Positions 61,802 through 64,000 of a DNA stretch of 64,000 nucleotides are shown here, piece after piece; within the stretch, counting starts at the first letter, position 1, and every line of letters starts with the position of its first letter. The notes beneath the pieces are model-generated. The model was not told where the DNA came from. It was given only the letters and a program-made list of their open reading frames with translations, and ran no database searches. The DNA comes from Patagioenas fasciata (Eukaryota > Chordata > Aves > Columbiformes > Columbidae), in the NCBI RefSeq assembly GCF_037038585.1, contig NC_092520.1:196952706-197016705 (forward strand), given 5' to 3'. The position numbers and the translations under genes are program-made.

Positions 61802-64000
61802 AATCTCTCCAAGCACTTCATTTTCTCCCTGAATATTCCAAAGGCACCTCAGTCACATTTGGACCGGGACAGCCATAGCCCACTCCATGAGGCTCTGCAA
61901 ACAAAACATCGCTCTTTCCTGTGGCACATGCCAGCTGACTCCTGGAGATCTAGGCTGGGAACTCCACTAGCCACCTTTGACATACGATAGAGTAGTAAAG
62001 GCTTGTTTTTGAGAAGTAGCCAGAGATACCGAGGCCACCCGCTCCAACACCAGACACCATAGTGGGTATTCAGCTCCTCCCAGTTTACAGAGCTCTATTG
62101 CAGCATTGCATGTGAGATAATTGCTAAGACCCCGTTCCAGTTAGCGGAGGAAGGAGTTATTCCTACTGTCCTAAAGTAGACACCTTTAGGACACCTTTAG
62201 ACTTAAGGAGTGTATCGACTAAGGCCTCAGTTGGATTTCCTACACGCAGGCAACTTAATGCCATTTCACATGCCATAACAAAACCAGCACCTAGAGATCA
62301 GCAGATGTGACACAGGACCTACGGATAGTCTGGCCCTTCTGAGGGAACAGTTGGAGGTCAGAGAACATCCCATGTAGAATCTCAGATCATTCCCAAACCA
62401 TGCCCAGGGCGAGGCTCTATCATCAAGCCCCTGCTGTTCGCTCACTCTAACGGCTTTGTGGAAACCAAGTCCCCACACAAACACCCAAGTCACAGTGAAC
62501 CGAATCCCACCCTGGTTATAGTTCCCTCTTCTGCCAAGGAGGTTTGTGTCCTGTATCTCCACAGCTGAGACCTAGTGGGAGCATTCTCCGCACATTTTTG
62601 GTAGCTTGTGCCGTTAAGAGCTAATATTGGGGCTAAGGAACGCGCTTTGTTGTTTAATTTTTTACTGTGTCTTGTTCTAACCATCTCCATTTGGCAAACT
62701 TCAAGAAACACTTATTTAAACAGTTAAATATGGAGATCACCTCAGTGCTTGCTACCGGTTTTCTCCAGCCTGCAGGAAATGCCTTCAAATGGCCGTTCTA
62801 TTACTTGTGTCCTTAGCGGAAATTCTTGCAGGTCAACACGTGCCTTTTGCAGCGTGTGCAACTGCGTAGAAGTCGAAGTGCAGTGACAGGAGCCTTTTTA
62901 ATGAGGTTTCTGCTCTTGGTATCTAATCCACATGGGGTCTTGGGCTCAGGCAGTTGCTGTTGGCTGACCGCTTGGGAAAAGCTGTGTTTGCAGCGTGTCA
63001 GCCAATGCGGTCGGCATAGCCCTTGCCAATGACAGTGAGCGCAAATACAGTAGCACCACTTCCTCCGACTTGCTGGATCATGAGCCACTTGATCCACAAC
63101 TCAAAAGTGAGCTGTGGCTCCAAAGTATTTGTCATGTCAAACGAGCAAGACCTATTCACAGAGGGTCAGAATTTAAAATGCCTTCTTTTGAAAGGATGCA
63201 CACAGGATACACAGGTTTATCTTCTTGATGTTGGTCACCTACTAAAGGGCCTGGGTTGAATTTGTGGAGCATATTAGGGGAAGAACATAACACTGTTTTA
63301 TGGCAAAGGCATTTTTTGGCTGCCAGGGTGTATGCTGCACGTGAGTCAGCTCACCTTGCTGTTTCCTGGTCAACTTGGTGTGCAGCAGGACCCCCAGGAC
63401 ATAGTCTGCCACGTTGCTTTCCAGAAGCTTGGTCAAGCTGCTTTGGGTCATGTCCTGGTTTTGTTAAAAACAAGACCAGTTGCGTTTTAGTGATTTTTCT
63501 TTCAGCTAAGTTCTTCTTGGTGGCTGTACTTTTCTGAGCTTTTGCCTACATATTTTTCCTCGCATGCTGTACTCAGTGCTGATCAGAAGACCAACGGAAT
63601 GCTGAAGAAGCTCATGTTTAGATTTATTGCTATGGTAGCCAAGAAAGACTGATAAGTTTTCCCACGTTCCGTTGTGAGAGGGGCGTGTTTGAGGAGGGGT
63701 GGATGGAACTGGTGACTTAAATTAACCAATTAAGTATTCCGCCCCATAATCGTCATACCCCCTTTTCAAGGGTTAAAATTGCAGGGTGACAGTCAAACCC
63801 TGGCAGATGTATTGTTAACCTCCTCTCCCCTCCACTTCCCCCTTTTACCCCTCCCTCTCCCCCCTTCCCACTCAGGACAGGTGATCAGGAGGGAAAGAAG
63901 GAGAGAGAGAAGAGAGCTGGAAAAATTAAAGATATTTTACTAATGCTACTAATAAGAATAGAGAAAATAATACAAAATATACAAAACCAATCTTGAAAGT
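61802..64000. repeat. Tandem unit, copy 5 (first 2,199 bp, cut by window)
   Basis: Left part of a fifth unit, ending inside the inner LTR. I saw no difference from copy 4 over this stretch. The gene-bearing half lies beyond the window, so the array continues to the right. Confidence 0.95.
63451..64000 (+). mobile_element. Nested LTR pair, copy 5, cut by window
   Basis: The outer LTR starts at 63451 and the inner LTR at 63764; the window ends inside the inner LTR. Confidence 0.5.

Overview
The window reads as a piece of a bird nuclear genome, most likely a passerine. The evidence is the repeat content: CR1 LINE 3' ends, an alpharetrovirus-like LTR with a tRNA-Trp type primer-binding site next to a decayed gag, and ERVL-type LTR ends of a kind common in birds. 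The genes have introns with GT-AG borders. There is no bacterial operon structure, CRISPR array or recognisable tRNA/rRNA gene.

Layout. (1) 1-1865: the 5' end of a minus-strand endogenous retrovirus (gag remnant, PBS, LTR), broken by stops and a frame change and cut by the window edge. (2) 1866-25130: AT-rich DNA with no gene I can support. It holds two ERVL-like LTR fragments, one CR1 fragment and simple repeats. (3) 25131-25720: a lone, diverged, frameshifted piece of a RhoGAP gene ('copy 0'). (4) 25722-64000: a head-to-tail tandem array of a unit of exactly 9,020 bp. Four full copies start at 25722, 34742, 43762 and 52782; a fifth starts at 61802 and runs off the window.

Each full unit carries, on the minus strand, an intact multi-exon gene for a Rho GTPase-activating protein of the ARHGAP20/TAGAP type. 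I rebuilt an 11-exon model (1,347 nt, 448 aa) in which all exon phases agree. The domain order is a basic/Trp stretch, RhoGAP domain with arginine finger, long Glu/Lys run, and basic nuclear-localisation-like C-terminus. The RhoGAP core is secure; the N-terminal exons and the last splice choices are inference. Each unit also carries a nested pair of LTRs, a TAAC-rich minisatellite and a CR1 3' end, all duplicated along with the gene.

The copies differ by scattered single bases only. The pattern is patchy: the left edge of copy 1 is more diverged, some variants alternate between copies, and copy 4 has three amino-acid-changing substitutions within 16 bp. This looks like a young macrosatellite under unequal crossing-over or gene conversion, amplifying a signalling gene. 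The array, its edge copy and the copy-specific RhoGAP changes are the most noteworthy content.
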